Shown here one piece after another: positions 1 through 9,160 of a stretch of 64,000 nucleotides of DNA. The number at the start of each line of letters is the position of its first letter. Position 1 is the first letter of the stretch. The position numbers were made by a program, and so were the translations under genes. The DNA comes from Peptostreptococcus anaerobius VPI 4330 = DSM 2949 (GTDB lineage: Bacteria; Bacillota; Clostridia; Peptostreptococcales; Peptostreptococcaceae). Location of the stretch: contig NZ_KB906611.1 of NCBI RefSeq assembly GCF_000381525.1, positions 1-64,000 of the forward strand, read 5' to 3'. Below the pieces are notes generated by a model. The model was given only the letters and a program-made list of their open reading frames with translations, was not told the DNA's origin and ran no database searches.

Positions 1-225
1 CTTTCTAATTAACTTCAATTCAGATTTTGTGTGAGCATTTGGACTGCGTAAAGGCCTTCTAGAGCCTAATGCTAAGCTCCTTACTGTGCCATCATACTTT
101 TTTAGTTGTCTATACACAAACTGACGGTTAGTATGATATCGCCTTGCGGCTTTTGTAACTCCATATTTTTTAGCAAATTCACATAATTTTTGGCGGTAAC
201 GCATTTCTTCTGTTATAATAGACAT
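1..225 (-). CDS. Transposase/integrase N-terminal part, cut by window edge
   Basis: Read leftward from an ATG at 225 preceded by AAGGAG, the frame stays open for 75 codons to the left edge of the window. The protein begins MSIITEEMRYRQKLCEFAKK and continues through KYGVTKAARRYHTNRQFVYR. This is the helix-turn-helix start of transposases of the IS3/IS481 type, in which the DDE integrase core follows. Only the DNA-binding part is present here, so the catalytic domain cannot be checked. It most likely belongs to an insertion sequence lying mostly outside the window. Confidence 0.8.
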   Translation of the reverse strand, partial: MSIITEEMRYRQKLCEFAKKYGVTKAARRYHTNRQFVYRQLKKYDGTVRSLALGSRRPLRSPNAHTKSELKLIRK

Positions 226-326
226 GAGAGGACTCCTTTACTAAATGGTTTTGTTGATATTACTATTGTATCAGAGTTCCTCTCTTTTTTTATTCAATTG
301 TGTAACATATGTTATAGCACATTACA
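1..326 (-). mobile_element. Insertion sequence, 5' end of element
   Basis: The region holds the transposase start and about 100 bases of AT-rich leader. Reading the minus strand from 326, the sequence begins TGTAATGTGC and contains the 12-bp perfect palindrome TAACATATGTTA at 302-313. A TGT start is typical of IS481-type ends, so the element may end near 326, but the partner inverted repeat lies outside the window. The boundary is an inference. Confidence 0.4.
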
Positions 327-418
327 TTTTTGACCTATTTGATATTATTTATTTGTATTTTTTAACCACCTATAGCTTACTTTTTAAATTTATTTTTTTG
401 TGGTTTTTTCAAATCCTT

Positions 419-1582
419 TTATAGTGAATTTTTTTCACTTTTGCTTTTTAAACTAGGCTCTTTCTGCTTGGCCTTCTTCAATTTTTTGTGGAGGTCTTTT
501 TCTCTCTTGACCCTGGATGCACTCTCAAATAGCCTGTAGACAACTCCGTACATTATCTCCCTTTTTTCAGGATCTAGCCCCTTCATATTCCTTATAAAGT
601 TCATAGTCAACCTCAGTTTGCTCTCAGATATGTCAGAGAGTTTCTTGGCATCTGTCGTCATAAGTATGATATTGTACATTTCGTTGACAAAGAGAGCTTT
701 TTCCATATCGTTCAAGGTAGATAACCAACACCTTATGGTATCGTCTAGAAATTGGGCTTGTTCACCACACTCTTCTTCTACAAATTCATTGCCCATGACC
801 TCCCAATTTTGAGCATCATGTTGGATAAAGCCAGTTGAGCCTAGGGCGTTCACCCTCTTGGTTTCCTCTTCATTGTCCATCAAGATACCTACTATAGAGT
901 CCTTTGGTATTATCTTCTTGACCTTGACCGATGTATCCTTGTAGGCCTTTGTCTCTACAAAAGCCTTGGAAAAACCAGGCCCGTCATTATTAAATATCCT
1001 TATGACCCTATCTCTTTTGTCCTCTTTTAAGCCACATACAGAGTATACGGCAAAGTTTCCTCCCTTTGAATGGCCACCTACATATACATCGCTGCCCTTG
1101 TACTTGTCCATTAGATAGTCTAGGTATTTGACAGCCTCTAGTTGGCCTTGAACATGTTGGGAATAACTCATATTAAAATCTTCCTTAAATCCTACAAAAC
1201 TATTATCCGTTCCCCTAAAGGCTACAAATATACCCGTATGTCCAAGTATAAAGCACATAGCGGAAAACTGGGTCTGGTTTTTTTCGTCTAGCATATCACA
1301 GTAGTCAGACACCCATACATCCTTGAACCTATTAGTTGTGGACATCTTTTCTAAAATATCCTCTATGCCCTTTATAAACTTGCTATGGTAGTAGGAGCTC
1401 TTGGTCTTATCCATATATCTACTGTACATATTAACTAGGTCTTTTATTTTTGCACTTCCAGATACCACACTAAAATCAAGGTAAGCCAATAGTGAAAATA
1501 TAGCATTGTCGACTTCATTTAAGGGATCCTGGTCAAAGGTCAAGTCCCCCCTCCAATTTAGATAATTCTTTATTGTATTCAT
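419..1582 (-). CDS. DUF2974 (Mbeg1-like) alpha/beta-hydrolase
   Basis: This 387-residue protein has the features of the DUF2974 lipase-like family. It carries an AFRGTD motif near residues 121-126, as in class 3 lipases, and a nucleophile elbow GGHSKGGN near 169-176 with the serine at 172. The motif HDAQNW in the C-terminal half may supply the catalytic histidine. The C-terminus is strongly basic and charged. No signal peptide is visible, so it probably acts in the cytoplasm; the substrate is unknown. The start is supported by AGGTGAGG just upstream. It begins 8 bases after the stop of the cell-wall protein gene, so the two are probably co-transcribed. Confidence 0.8.
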   Translation of the reverse strand: MNTIKNYLNWRGDLTFDQDPLNEVDNAIFSLLAYLDFSVVSGSAKIKDLVNMYSRYMDKTKSSYYHSKFIKGIEDILEKMSTTNRFKDVWVSDYCDMLDEKNQTQFSAMCFILGHTGIFVAFRGTDNSFVGFKEDFNMSYSQHVQGQLEAVKYLDYLMDKYKGSDVYVGGHSKGGNFAVYSVCGLKEDKRDRVIRIFNNDGPGFSKAFVETKAYKDTSVKVKKIIPKDSIVGILMDNEEETKRVNALGSTGFIQHDAQNWEVMGNEFVEEECGEQAQFLDDTIRCWLSTLNDMEKALFVNEMYNIILMTTDAKKLSDISESKLRLTMNFIRNMKGLDPEKREIMYGVVYRLFESASRVKREKDLHKKLKKAKQKEPSLKSKSEKNSL

Positions 1583-1590
1583 GTCCTCAC

Positions 1591-3642
1591 CTACCTAATC
1601 CAGTCCACAGCAGTCCTCATATTATCCAAATAAGTTCTTCCACCCTCGGCTCCTATTGTCACAGGTGTTATCTTGCCTGAGTATACCCTGATGTATCTTC
1701 CATTTTCATAGTGGCCTGCATACTGGTGAACCATCTGGTGTTTACCACTTTTATCCTTGCCTATATACAGCATAACATGGCCCTTCATATAAAGAGCAGT
1801 TCCCGGCTTCATACCATCCAACTTGGCTAGCTTTAAAGCCCCCCTCATAGACATCTTATGACCAAAATTCACAGCTTCCTGGTCTTTTGAATCTCTTGGA
1901 ATCATGACTCCCATAGACTTAAATACATCTTGGACTAGGGATGAACAGTCATGAGCATTCTTACTTCCACCCCAACCGTAGACCTCATTTTGGAACTTGA
2001 GAGCCTGCTTTACTATATTGGCCCTTGTAAGAGGAAGGTAACCCCTGTTCATAGACCCGGAATCAAAGTTTATCTTTCTAGTTGTAAGCTTACCATTGGC
2101 CATTCTTACAGGCAATAGGACCATATTTTTTTCCATAGGCATCCTATTCCCCATATCTATCCTTGTAGTACCATTTAAGTACTGTCTATTCTTTATTATT
2201 GAAAAAGGCATTGCTTCATAGGTCCTTATGTCCTCTTTGCTGGTTATGGCAAAAGAATCAACTGGCAACCATCCATATGAATTGTATGACTTAACATATG
2301 CCCACTGTCTATTAGGAGAATAGGACTCAATATATATGGTCTCCCATGGGTTAAGGGCTGTATTGGCAGTAGAGTCAAATGAAACATTACCCGGATAACC
2401 TGGTTTTAGTCTTGCTATTTCCCTTCTAGTCATCACTCCATAAGTCTTATTGGCAACAGATAGGGGATCTCTTAAAAGACCTGTTTTTTTAAGATTTTCT
2501 CTGTTCCATGCCCTTATCTTCTCACTTGTCATCAATATGTCATTAGAATACTTGTTGGCTTCATTCCAATAGTCAAAGCTTGCCCTATCTTTTGTACCTG
2601 TACTTGGTCTAGGCTTTTGAATTGGTCCTTCTGATGGTTTTTCTATTGGTAGGACTATATCTGTATTTCCCAACATCTGGTCAACCTGAAGATCAATTCC
2701 ACCACTGATCTTAACTACCCTATCCAAACTTTCTCCTATCAAGCCCTTGGTACTTGCCTCTACATTCAAATTAGGATTTAAGAGTATTACAGGTGCAGAC
2801 TCTCTAGCAGCAAGTCCTCCAATAGCAACTGAATCTATAAGTTCAGATGGATTATTTTTTCCGTCCTTGGCAATATATGCTTTTGTGAAACCTTCTGGAT
2901 AAAATTCCTTTATTAGGTTTACATTTGTCCTGGTCCTATTTGATCCAGATATAAGAATCGGACTCTTAAAGTAAGATGACAAGCTAGACGCCACTCCACC
3001 TACTATATAGACCTTTGCCCTATCTAAACCATTGGCTATACTTTGGTTTAGGTTTTCTGTCTTAGATGCCATCAAGAGTGGATAGCCAAGCCTTGCTGCA
3101 ATTGCACCAGCCCCAGCAGCATCAGCTAGTCCCTTGTAGCCATCAACTACCATTAGACCATCTATAGACATATTCTTTTCATCGTATACTTCCTTTATCT
3201 TATCCGCTATCTTATAGGAAGTATCGTTCCTGTTTATTCCTGCTATTCTATCAACCTTATATCCCTTGGCCTCTAAACTTAGGGCAAGAGACCTTGAAAG
3301 AGACCCCTCTCCTCCTATAAGGGTGATACTTTCTGGCTTTAACCTATCTATCTCAGCCATACTTTCACTGCCTATCCCATCCCTAGCGCTCAAAAGAACA
3401 GGAGCATCCTTAATCCTAGCTAATGGACCTACAGCTAGAGCATCTGCAACTGAATCCGAATTTACTATTATGACATCCTTACTTGTGTCCTGCCATCCAT
3501 ATCTAGATATGCCAATAGCTGTTCCATACCTATTCTTACCAGACAAACTCTCAATTTCTACCTTATTTTTTGCAAATGTAGATAGACAACTTGAAGACAC
3601 CATAACTCCTGCTAGAAATAAACCTACGCATTTTCTCCTCAT
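1591..3642 (-). CDS. Secreted CWB2-anchored NlpC/P60 cell-wall peptidase
   Basis: The 683-residue protein starts with a signal peptide of about 24 residues. Three CWB2 (PF04122) repeats follow at roughly 31-125, 130-225 and 230-320; in C. difficile such triplets bind the surface polymer noncovalently. After a proline-rich linker come an N_NLPC_P60-type stabilising region (about 355-410), SH3-like segments (about 415-535) and an NlpC/P60 domain (about 545-683). The catalytic cysteine is C566 in HDCSSL, and the histidine is probably H622 in KGHVMLYIG. It should cut stem peptides of peptidoglycan outside the cell. The start has an AAGGTG site. It is divergent from the rhodanese lipoprotein and leads into the DUF2974 gene. 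Confidence 0.9.
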   Translation of the reverse strand: MRRKCVGLFLAGVMVSSSCLSTFAKNKVEIESLSGKNRYGTAIGISRYGWQDTSKDVIIVNSDSVADALAVGPLARIKDAPVLLSARDGIGSESMAEIDRLKPESITLIGGEGSLSRSLALSLEAKGYKVDRIAGINRNDTSYKIADKIKEVYDEKNMSIDGLMVVDGYKGLADAAGAGAIAARLGYPLLMASKTENLNQSIANGLDRAKVYIVGGVASSLSSYFKSPILISGSNRTRTNVNLIKEFYPEGFTKAYIAKDGKNNPSELIDSVAIGGLAARESAPVILLNPNLNVEASTKGLIGESLDRVVKISGGIDLQVDQMLGNTDIVLPIEKPSEGPIQKPRPSTGTKDRASFDYWNEANKYSNDILMTSEKIRAWNRENLKKTGLLRDPLSVANKTYGVMTRREIARLKPGYPGNVSFDSTANTALNPWETIYIESYSPNRQWAYVKSYNSYGWLPVDSFAITSKEDIRTYEAMPFSIIKNRQYLNGTTRIDMGNRMPMEKNMVLLPVRMANGKLTTRKINFDSGSMNRGYLPLTRANIVKQALKFQNEVYGWGGSKNAHDCSSLVQDVFKSMGVMIPRDSKDQEAVNFGHKMSMRGALKLAKLDGMKPGTALYMKGHVMLYIGKDKSGKHQMVHQYAGHYENGRYIRVYSGKITPVTIGAEGGRTYLDNMRTAVDWIR

Positions 3643-3872
3643 TTTTACACCTTCTTTCCTAATTAATGAGTTTAATTTTGATTGATTTATTTTATTGTTA
3701 ATCGTTTTGATAATAAATACCTTATCTTTAGTACATTATACTTCATATAAGCAAATCATTCAATCTATAAGGCCAATAAGGCTTATATTACATATTCTAA
3801 TCTATATATATTTTTTATTGTTACTTGTTGTCATATTTTATTTTTCTATTTATATAAATTTTTCTAATAACC

Positions 3873-3909
3873 TTTACAAATTTAATAGAAAATACTATAT
3901 AATAGTATG
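3873..3909 (+). promoter_or_regulatory. Promoter with overlapping palindrome for rhodanese lipoprotein
   Basis: The 312-base divergent spacer is very AT-rich. A TTTACA box at 3873-3878 lies 17 bases before TATATA and 19 before TATAAT (3898-3903). The -10 region sits inside a perfect inverted repeat, ATACTAT-ATA-ATAGTAT, at 3893-3909, which could be an operator. The assignment is from consensus only. The gene starts about 50 bases downstream behind AGGAGG. Confidence 0.5.
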
Positions 3910-3954
3910 CAATAATGTTAAATATTTTATATATAACTTTTTAGGAGGATTAAC

Positions 3955-4698
3955 ATGAAATTAAAAAAATCTAAGTATTTACTAGCTGCTCTACTAATGG
4001 CTACATCAATCGGAGCAACTGCATGTTCACAGAAGCAGGAAGCTAAGCCAGAAGCTAAGCAGGAAGAAACTAAGCCAGCTGAAGTACAGGCTATGAAGGG
4101 TGAAGACCTTGCAAAGATTGAAGCTGACAAGAAGCAGAAGGAAAACTACCTAGTAGTTGACGTTCGTGCAGCTGAAGAATACAAGGCTGGACACATCAAA
4201 TTTGCTATAAACATGCCTATAGACTCATTTGAAAAAGACTACAAGAAGATAGAATCTTTCAAGGACAAAGATGTAGTACTATACTGCAACTCTGGAAAGA
4301 AGAGTGGTAAGGCTGCTGAAATCCTAGTAAATAATGGATTCACTAAGGTTTACAATGCAGATGGAGTTAAGCAGTTCAAGTATGACCTAGTAACTTTCAC
4401 AAACCTTATGGGTGCTGATTTTGAAAAGGATATAGCTGACGGTAAGGCTGGTCTAGTAATAGATGCTAGAGATGAAAAAGACTTCAAGGATAAGACTTTC
4501 AAGGATGCTGTAAATATAGGTCCTGACTCTTTCGAAGCTAACAAGGATAAATTACCTAAGGATAAGAACACAGCTATATATGTATTCTGCTACTCAGGAA
4601 ACAAGTCAGCTACAGTTGCTGGTGAGTTAACTAAGTTAGGTTACACTAATGTATTCAATGCTTTAGATGGTAGCAAGGAATATGCATTCAAGTTCTAA
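3955..4698 (+). CDS. Lipoprotein with two rhodanese domains
   Basis: The 247-residue protein has a lipoprotein signal peptide ending in ATAC, with lipidated C24, then a Lys/Glu/Ala-rich linker. Two rhodanese domains follow, at about 47-143 and 152-245. Both keep an active-site cysteine loop, CNSGKKSG (C111) and CYSGNKSA (C212), so both could carry a persulfide. It is predicted to sit on the outer face of the membrane and act in sulfur transfer or thiol chemistry; the substrate is not evident. AGGAGG lies just before the ATG. It stands alone between a promoter-palindrome and a strong terminator. Confidence 0.9.
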   Translation: MKLKKSKYLLAALLMATSIGATACSQKQEAKPEAKQEETKPAEVQAMKGEDLAKIEADKKQKENYLVVDVRAAEEYKAGHIKFAINMPIDSFEKDYKKIESFKDKDVVLYCNSGKKSGKAAEILVNNGFTKVYNADGVKQFKYDLVTFTNLMGADFEKDIADGKAGLVIDARDEKDFKDKTFKDAVNIGPDSFEANKDKLPKDKNTAIYVFCYSGNKSATVAGELTKLGYTNVFNALDGSKEYAFKF

Positions 4699-4732
4699 TT
4701 AGGACACCATAAACTTAATATTAGATAGACTA

Positions 4733-4763
4733 AGAGGGGTGGATTTTCGCCCCTCTATTTTTA
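4733..4763 (+). terminator. Terminator of rhodanese lipoprotein gene
   Basis: The arms AGAGGGG (4733-4739) and CCCCTCT (4750-4756) form a 7-bp GC-rich stem with a 10-base loop, followed by ATTTTTATT. It lies 35 bases after the stop codon. Confidence 0.85.
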
Positions 4764-4793
4764 TTGGTAAATATAAAAGAGCCTAGCTTTAAG

Positions 4794-5240
4794 CTAGACC
4801 CTATCATAAATCATCTGCATATATTCTAATTCTTCAAATCCGCCTGCCTTATACAACTTGATGGCCCTCTTATTATTTCTGGCAACCTCTAACCTAAACC
4901 TTTTGGCTTCTGGGAATTTGTCCTTTATCCTCCTGAAATACTCCTTGGCTATACCCTTGCTCCTGTATTCCTCTTGGATAAATAAATCTTCCAACTGGAT
5001 AGTAATACCTGCAACCTCTGATGCATAGTATCTAGTCATAACACCAAAGCCAACCAAGTTGTCGTCGTAATACACCTCATATCCTCTTATAGTATAGTCT
5101 CCTGTCAATATATCCTCCAACAACCTCTTAATAATATCCAAGTCTATTGGATGGTCAACCGCATCAGACCTATAAAATTCAACCATCATACTATAGAGTC
5201 TGTCATAATTTTCTTTTGAGAACTCCTTAAATCCAATCAT
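4794..5240 (-). CDS. GNAT family N-acetyltransferase
   Basis: The protein of 148 residues has the GNAT fold pattern: a central YYASEVAGITIQLEDLFIQE strand followed by the acetyl-CoA loop EYRSKGIAKEYFR and a C-terminal ARNNKRAIKLYKAGGF segment. It should transfer an acetyl group from acetyl-CoA to an unidentified amine. The ATG at 5240 (MIGFKEF) is chosen because AGGAGG stands 5 bases upstream; the frame also opens 11 codons earlier without such a site. It follows the chorismate mutase gene by 44 bases and may be the last gene of the aro operon. A weak hairpin (CTAGC/GCTAG, near 4782-4797) at its stop may end transcription. Confidence 0.85.
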   Translation of the reverse strand: MIGFKEFSKENYDRLYSMMVEFYRSDAVDHPIDLDIIKRLLEDILTGDYTIRGYEVYYDDNLVGFGVMTRYYASEVAGITIQLEDLFIQEEYRSKGIAKEYFRRIKDKFPEAKRFRLEVARNNKRAIKLYKAGGFEELEYMQMIYDRV

Positions 5241-5284
5241 ACATACCTCCTCCGTAATCACATTGTAAATCATATAAAATTATA

Positions 5285-5554
5285 TTAATCTTGACCTAGG
5301 CACTCCTTTTGAAGATCTTTTGATAGATTCATTATCTTTCTTATCAAGGCCTCTGCATAGTCTACATATTCCACCTTAGACACCGAGGACCTCCACTTAT
5401 CTACAACTGCCTCTTCCCTATCAGGATGGAATATCTCAAGTCCATTGTCTCTTTTATAAGAGGCAACTTTCTTAGATATATCAAGCCTAGCCTCAAATAA
5501 TTCAAGCATTTTTCTATCTATATCGTCAATTTCTCTCCTGTATTCTTCTAGCAT
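5285..5554 (-). CDS. aroQ: Chorismate mutase, AroQ class
   Basis: This 89-residue all-helical protein has the AroQ chorismate mutase pattern. R6, the IDDIDRKMLELFEAR segment and KKVASYK (with the catalytic Arg and Lys) lie in helix 1, and DREEAVVDKW follows. It rearranges chorismate to prephenate, the first step towards phenylalanine and tyrosine. It is monofunctional, with no prephenate dehydratase domain attached. It follows aroC by 18 bases as part of the leftward aro operon. The name pheA is also used for such genes. Confidence 0.9.
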   Translation of the reverse strand: MLEEYRREIDDIDRKMLELFEARLDISKKVASYKRDNGLEIFHPDREEAVVDKWRSSVSKVEYVDYAEALIRKIMNLSKDLQKECLGQD

Positions 5555-5572
5555 AGTACCTCCTGCATATAT

Positions 5573-6664
5573 CTATATACTATTATCATACATCAAGGAG
5601 TCCAATATGGCAATGGCAAGTCCCGCCTCCAAGACTGGTCTTACCCTGGCTATAATTATTGGATCATGCCTTCCCTTAACTTCTATACAGGTCTCTTTTC
5701 CCTTCCTAAAATCCACTGTATTTTGTAGCTTACCTATAGATGGGGTCGGTTTAAGAGCTACAGACAAGCTAAGAGGCATACCATTGGATATTCCCCCATT
5801 TATACCACCGTTATGGTTTGTCCTAGTCCTAATATTTCCATCTTCATTTATGTAAAATTCATCATTAGCCTGAGACCCATACATACTAGCAAGGTCAAAA
5901 CCTGATCCAAATTCAAGTCCCTTTACAGCTGGTATTGAAAACATCATAGAAGATATACTTGACTCTAGACTGTCAAAAAACGGGTCTCCAATCCCAGCCT
6001 CAAGACCAGTCAAGCCCAGCTCTATTATACCTCCTAAAGAATCTTGGTTTTTCCTAGCATCAACTACCATATCATGGGCTTTATCTTCAAGCCTATCATC
6101 CAAAAATCCTAGCCTCTTAGACTCCAGTTGCTTAAATACTTCCCTAGTCATGTCATCTAGGCAAAACCTCCTATCTTTCAAGTCCTTTATTGACCTGACA
6201 TGGCTGCCTATATATATGCCCCTGTCCTCTAAAATCTTCCTAGCTATAGATCCGGCAAACACTAGACCTGCTGTAATCCTACCAGAAAAGTGACCTCCAC
6301 CCCTATAATCATTATAACCCTTGTATTTAACAAAGGCTGAATAATCTGCATGGCCTGGTCTTGCTAGGTCCTTGATGTTTGAATAGTCCCTGGATTTTTT
6401 ATCTTGGTTCTCAATTATCATATAGAGTGGGGCACCAGTGGCCATTCCTTCAAATACACCGCTGATTATATTGGGTCTATCTGGCTCTTTTCTTGCTGTA
6501 CTCATCAAGTCTTGGCCCGGAGACCTCCTCTTCATCTGGTCCATTATATAGTCCACATCTATCGGAGTTCCTGCTGGTATCCCGTCTATACCAACTCCTA
6601 TATGGCTACCGTGAGATTCCCCAAATATAGATACCTTAAACTTTCTACCCCAAGTCGAACTCAT
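5573..6664 (-). CDS. aroC: Chorismate synthase
   Basis: The 363-residue protein starts MSSTWGRKFKVSIFGESHGS. It keeps the FMN/EPSP-binding signatures GESHG, RPGHAD and GGGHFSGR, and late RTNHNGGINGGISNG and RHDP motifs. It converts 5-enolpyruvylshikimate 3-phosphate to chorismate, using reduced FMN as cofactor. The start at 6664 is favoured by GGAGGTG 8 bases upstream; the frame is open further upstream but lacks family similarity there. Its first 20 bases overlap the end of aroA, which suggests translational coupling. Confidence 0.97.
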   Translation of the reverse strand: MSSTWGRKFKVSIFGESHGSHIGVGIDGIPAGTPIDVDYIMDQMKRRSPGQDLMSTARKEPDRPNIISGVFEGMATGAPLYMIIENQDKKSRDYSNIKDLARPGHADYSAFVKYKGYNDYRGGGHFSGRITAGLVFAGSIARKILEDRGIYIGSHVRSIKDLKDRRFCLDDMTREVFKQLESKRLGFLDDRLEDKAHDMVVDARKNQDSLGGIIELGLTGLEAGIGDPFFDSLESSISSMMFSIPAVKGLEFGSGFDLASMYGSQANDEFYINEDGNIRTRTNHNGGINGGISNGMPLSLSVALKPTPSIGKLQNTVDFRKGKETCIEVKGRHDPIIIARVRPVLEAGLAIAILDSLMYDNSI

Positions 6665-8009
6665 ATACTTCACCTCCAAGCTTTTTATAGTCATCCCAAA
6701 AATTTGGATATGACTTGGACACCACATGGGCATCTTTTATCACAAGGTCTTTGTCGGACACAGTAGCTGCAATCGCAAGTGTCATAGCTATCCTATGATC
6801 CTTAAAAGAATCCACCAAATAGTAGTCATCACCAGTAGATTGGTCCTTGTTGCCCCTATCCAGATTCCCATTTATAAGTAGGCTTGTTTCCTCTTTTTCA
6901 CCTATTATTTCAATGTCCTTTCCCAGTATCCTCAACTGGCTACTAGTAGCTTGAAGCCTGTCCGATTCCTTTATCCTAAGCCTTTCTACTCCACTTATCT
7001 TGCTAGGATATTTATAGTTTGTAGCCAGTAAGGACATTATAGGTACAATATCCGGTATATTGGTCGCATCTATACCTATGGCTAAATCACTAGCTATACA
7101 CCTGTCTCCACCCTCATTGCAATAATACTTGTCATATCTGTCTATGATATCTACTATCTCCTTGTCTAGCTGGAGACTGCCTGGATCTAGTCCCTTGATT
7201 TGGACCTTGTTACCCAGAGCATTGGCCACAAGGAAGAAGGCCGCCTGTGAGTAGTCACCCTCTACGCTTGCCTTTACTGGCTTGTAGCTTTGATTGCCCT
7301 TTATTTTAAAGGTCTTGTAGTCAATATTTTCTACCTCTATTCCGTACTTATAAAGGGCATCAAGGGTCATATCGACATAGCCCCTTGACTCTAGCCTGTT
7401 TTTTATAACTATCTCAGTATCAAAGTCCATAAGAGGTAGGCTAAACAAGAGACCCGATATAAACTGTGAGCTAATTCCCCCATCAATTTCATATGAGGAC
7501 TGGCTAAAGCCCTTCATGCCCCTTATATATAGGCTGGTCCCATCTATATTATAGTCTATGCCTTCTCTATCAAGTATATCAAAGTAAGGTTCAAGAGGTC
7601 TTTGAAGTAGTCTTCCCCTTGTATCCAACCTGTAATTTACAAGTCCATACCTCTTGGCAAAAACGGACAAAATAGGAATAATAAACCTAAGAGTAGAACC
7701 TGATTCTCCACAATCTATAGTCAGGTAATCATCTGCTAGTCCATCATTTCTTGACCCATCTATGCCGGATACTTTCAACCTATACCTTCCACCTTCCAGT
7801 AAGTCTTTTTCTATTTCTAAGCCCAAGGACCTCATAGCACCTATGGTAGCTAAAATATCATCTGACATGGCTATATTTTCAATATTTGTATCATGGTCAC
7901 AAGATAAGGTTGCTAGACTGGCACATATTATCATCCTGTGGGCCATGCTCTTTGAAGGTGGTATATTTATACTCCCACAAAGTTTCTTGGGTCTTATTCT
8001 GATATCCAA
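6645..8009 (-). CDS. aroA: 5-enolpyruvylshikimate-3-phosphate synthase
   Basis: The 454-residue protein is EPSP synthase, which joins shikimate 3-phosphate and phosphoenolpyruvate. Visible signatures are PPSKSMAHR near the N-terminus, CGESGSTLRF, RIKESDR and FKDHRIAM. It is a little longer than the usual 425-430 residues, owing to charged loops such as NLDRGNKDQSTGDDYYLVD before the DHR motif. It begins 11 bases after aroB and overlaps aroC. The first half of the SGST/KSMAHR region looks intact, so activity is expected. Confidence 0.97.
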   Translation of the reverse strand: MDIRIRPKKLCGSINIPPSKSMAHRMIICASLATLSCDHDTNIENIAMSDDILATIGAMRSLGLEIEKDLLEGGRYRLKVSGIDGSRNDGLADDYLTIDCGESGSTLRFIIPILSVFAKRYGLVNYRLDTRGRLLQRPLEPYFDILDREGIDYNIDGTSLYIRGMKGFSQSSYEIDGGISSQFISGLLFSLPLMDFDTEIVIKNRLESRGYVDMTLDALYKYGIEVENIDYKTFKIKGNQSYKPVKASVEGDYSQAAFFLVANALGNKVQIKGLDPGSLQLDKEIVDIIDRYDKYYCNEGGDRCIASDLAIGIDATNIPDIVPIMSLLATNYKYPSKISGVERLRIKESDRLQATSSQLRILGKDIEIIGEKEETSLLINGNLDRGNKDQSTGDDYYLVDSFKDHRIAMTLAIAATVSDKDLVIKDAHVVSKSYPNFWDDYKKLGGEVYEFDLG

Positions 8010-8020
8010 ATTGCCACCTC

Positions 8021-9130
8021 CTATATAAATTCTATTCCCTTACAACTTACCAAGGCCTTTTTTATAGAAACACTGCCGATTTCTTCTACAAGAATCAAGT
8101 TTAAATAACCATCCAAGACCTTCTTGTCCTTGCCTATAAAGTCGACTAACTTGCCTATTGCTACTGGTGACTTGGCTTTTAGACCGTACTTGATCAGTAT
8201 CTCCTCCAGCCTTTTTACTAGTCCTATATCAACCATAGCTTGAGAATATGCCAGGCTCGTAACTTCATACATACCTATAGCAACTGCCTCTCCATGGTTG
8301 TAGGTCTTATAGTCATAGTAGGACTCTAAACCGTGTCCTATTGTATGCCCAAAATTAAGGACCATACGACCACCCCTATCAAACTCGTCTTCTTCTACTA
8401 TGAATTTCTTTATAGAGCAAGACCTGTATACAATCTCATCCATCTTATCAAAAATAGCCTGGTCCATATGGTCATTTCCTATTTTTTCAAGACTTTCAAA
8501 CAAGTCCCCATCGCTTATCATACCATACTTTATGACCTCTGCCATGCCCGACCTAAACTCCCTAACAGGTAGGGTCTTGAGCACATTAGTATCTATCAAG
8601 ACTATACTAGGATGGTAAAAAGCACCCACTAGGTTCTTGCCTGAGTCAATGTCTACTGCAGTCTTGCCACCTACACTGGAGTCTACCTGGGCTAGGAGGC
8701 TAGTAGGAACTTGAATATAGTCTATGCCTCTTAGGTAGGTTGCCGCTACAAAACCAGCAAGATCTCCAACAACTCCACCACCTAAGGCTATTATTATATC
8801 AGATCGTGTGATCCCCTTTTTAGATAGGTCATCATAAATACCAGAAAGATTTGATATATGTTTTGAAGCCTCACCCGCTTGTATAACTCTCTTGTAGATC
8901 TCATAGCCAGATTCTTTTAGGCTATACTCTAGCACCTGTGAATAGCTATATTCACTTGTAGCAAGTCCTTGTCTATCTATATTAGTATCTGTTAGTATAT
9001 ATATCTTACTCAATGACCTAGTCTTTAGATAGGCTATGAGATGTTCTCCTATTCCATCCCTCGATGTAGCACATCCTTTTTCTATTATTATATCATAGTC
9101 GCCTGATGACGCTCTTAAGTTAAGTCTCAT
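8021..9130 (-). CDS. aroB: 3-dehydroquinate synthase
   Basis: The 369-residue protein is the NAD- and zinc-dependent enzyme that cyclises DAHP to 3-dehydroquinate. It carries the NAD-binding GGGVVGDLAGFVAATYLRG, the substrate-binding VGGKTAVD and KNLVGAFY, and the metal-ligand segment NFGHTIGHGLE. The start at 9130 (MRLNLRA) is chosen because GAGGTGAT lies directly upstream; an upstream ATG at 9187 would add 19 residues not seen in the family. It heads the aro block after a terminator-like hairpin behind ecfT. The block lacks aroF/G, aroE, aroK and aroD, which must lie elsewhere. Confidence 0.96.
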   Translation of the reverse strand: MRLNLRASSGDYDIIIEKGCATSRDGIGEHLIAYLKTRSLSKIYILTDTNIDRQGLATSEYSYSQVLEYSLKESGYEIYKRVIQAGEASKHISNLSGIYDDLSKKGITRSDIIIALGGGVVGDLAGFVAATYLRGIDYIQVPTSLLAQVDSSVGGKTAVDIDSGKNLVGAFYHPSIVLIDTNVLKTLPVREFRSGMAEVIKYGMISDGDLFESLEKIGNDHMDQAIFDKMDEIVYRSCSIKKFIVEEDEFDRGGRMVLNFGHTIGHGLESYYDYKTYNHGEAVAIGMYEVTSLAYSQAMVDIGLVKRLEEILIKYGLKAKSPVAIGKLVDFIGKDKKVLDGYLNLILVEEIGSVSIKKALVSCKGIEFI

Positions 9131-9160
9131 AATATCACCTCGATATTTGTATTTTAAAAT

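Noticed and set aside
363..410. Hairpin AACCAC/GTGGTT followed by T-run
   Set aside because: The T-run follows on the plus strand, where no gene is present; it cannot end the minus-strand hydrolase gene, and the loop is long.
3768..3787. Hairpin ATAAGG/CTTAT in the divergent spacer as a terminator
   Set aside because: Short, bulged stem with no T-run and no gene ending there.
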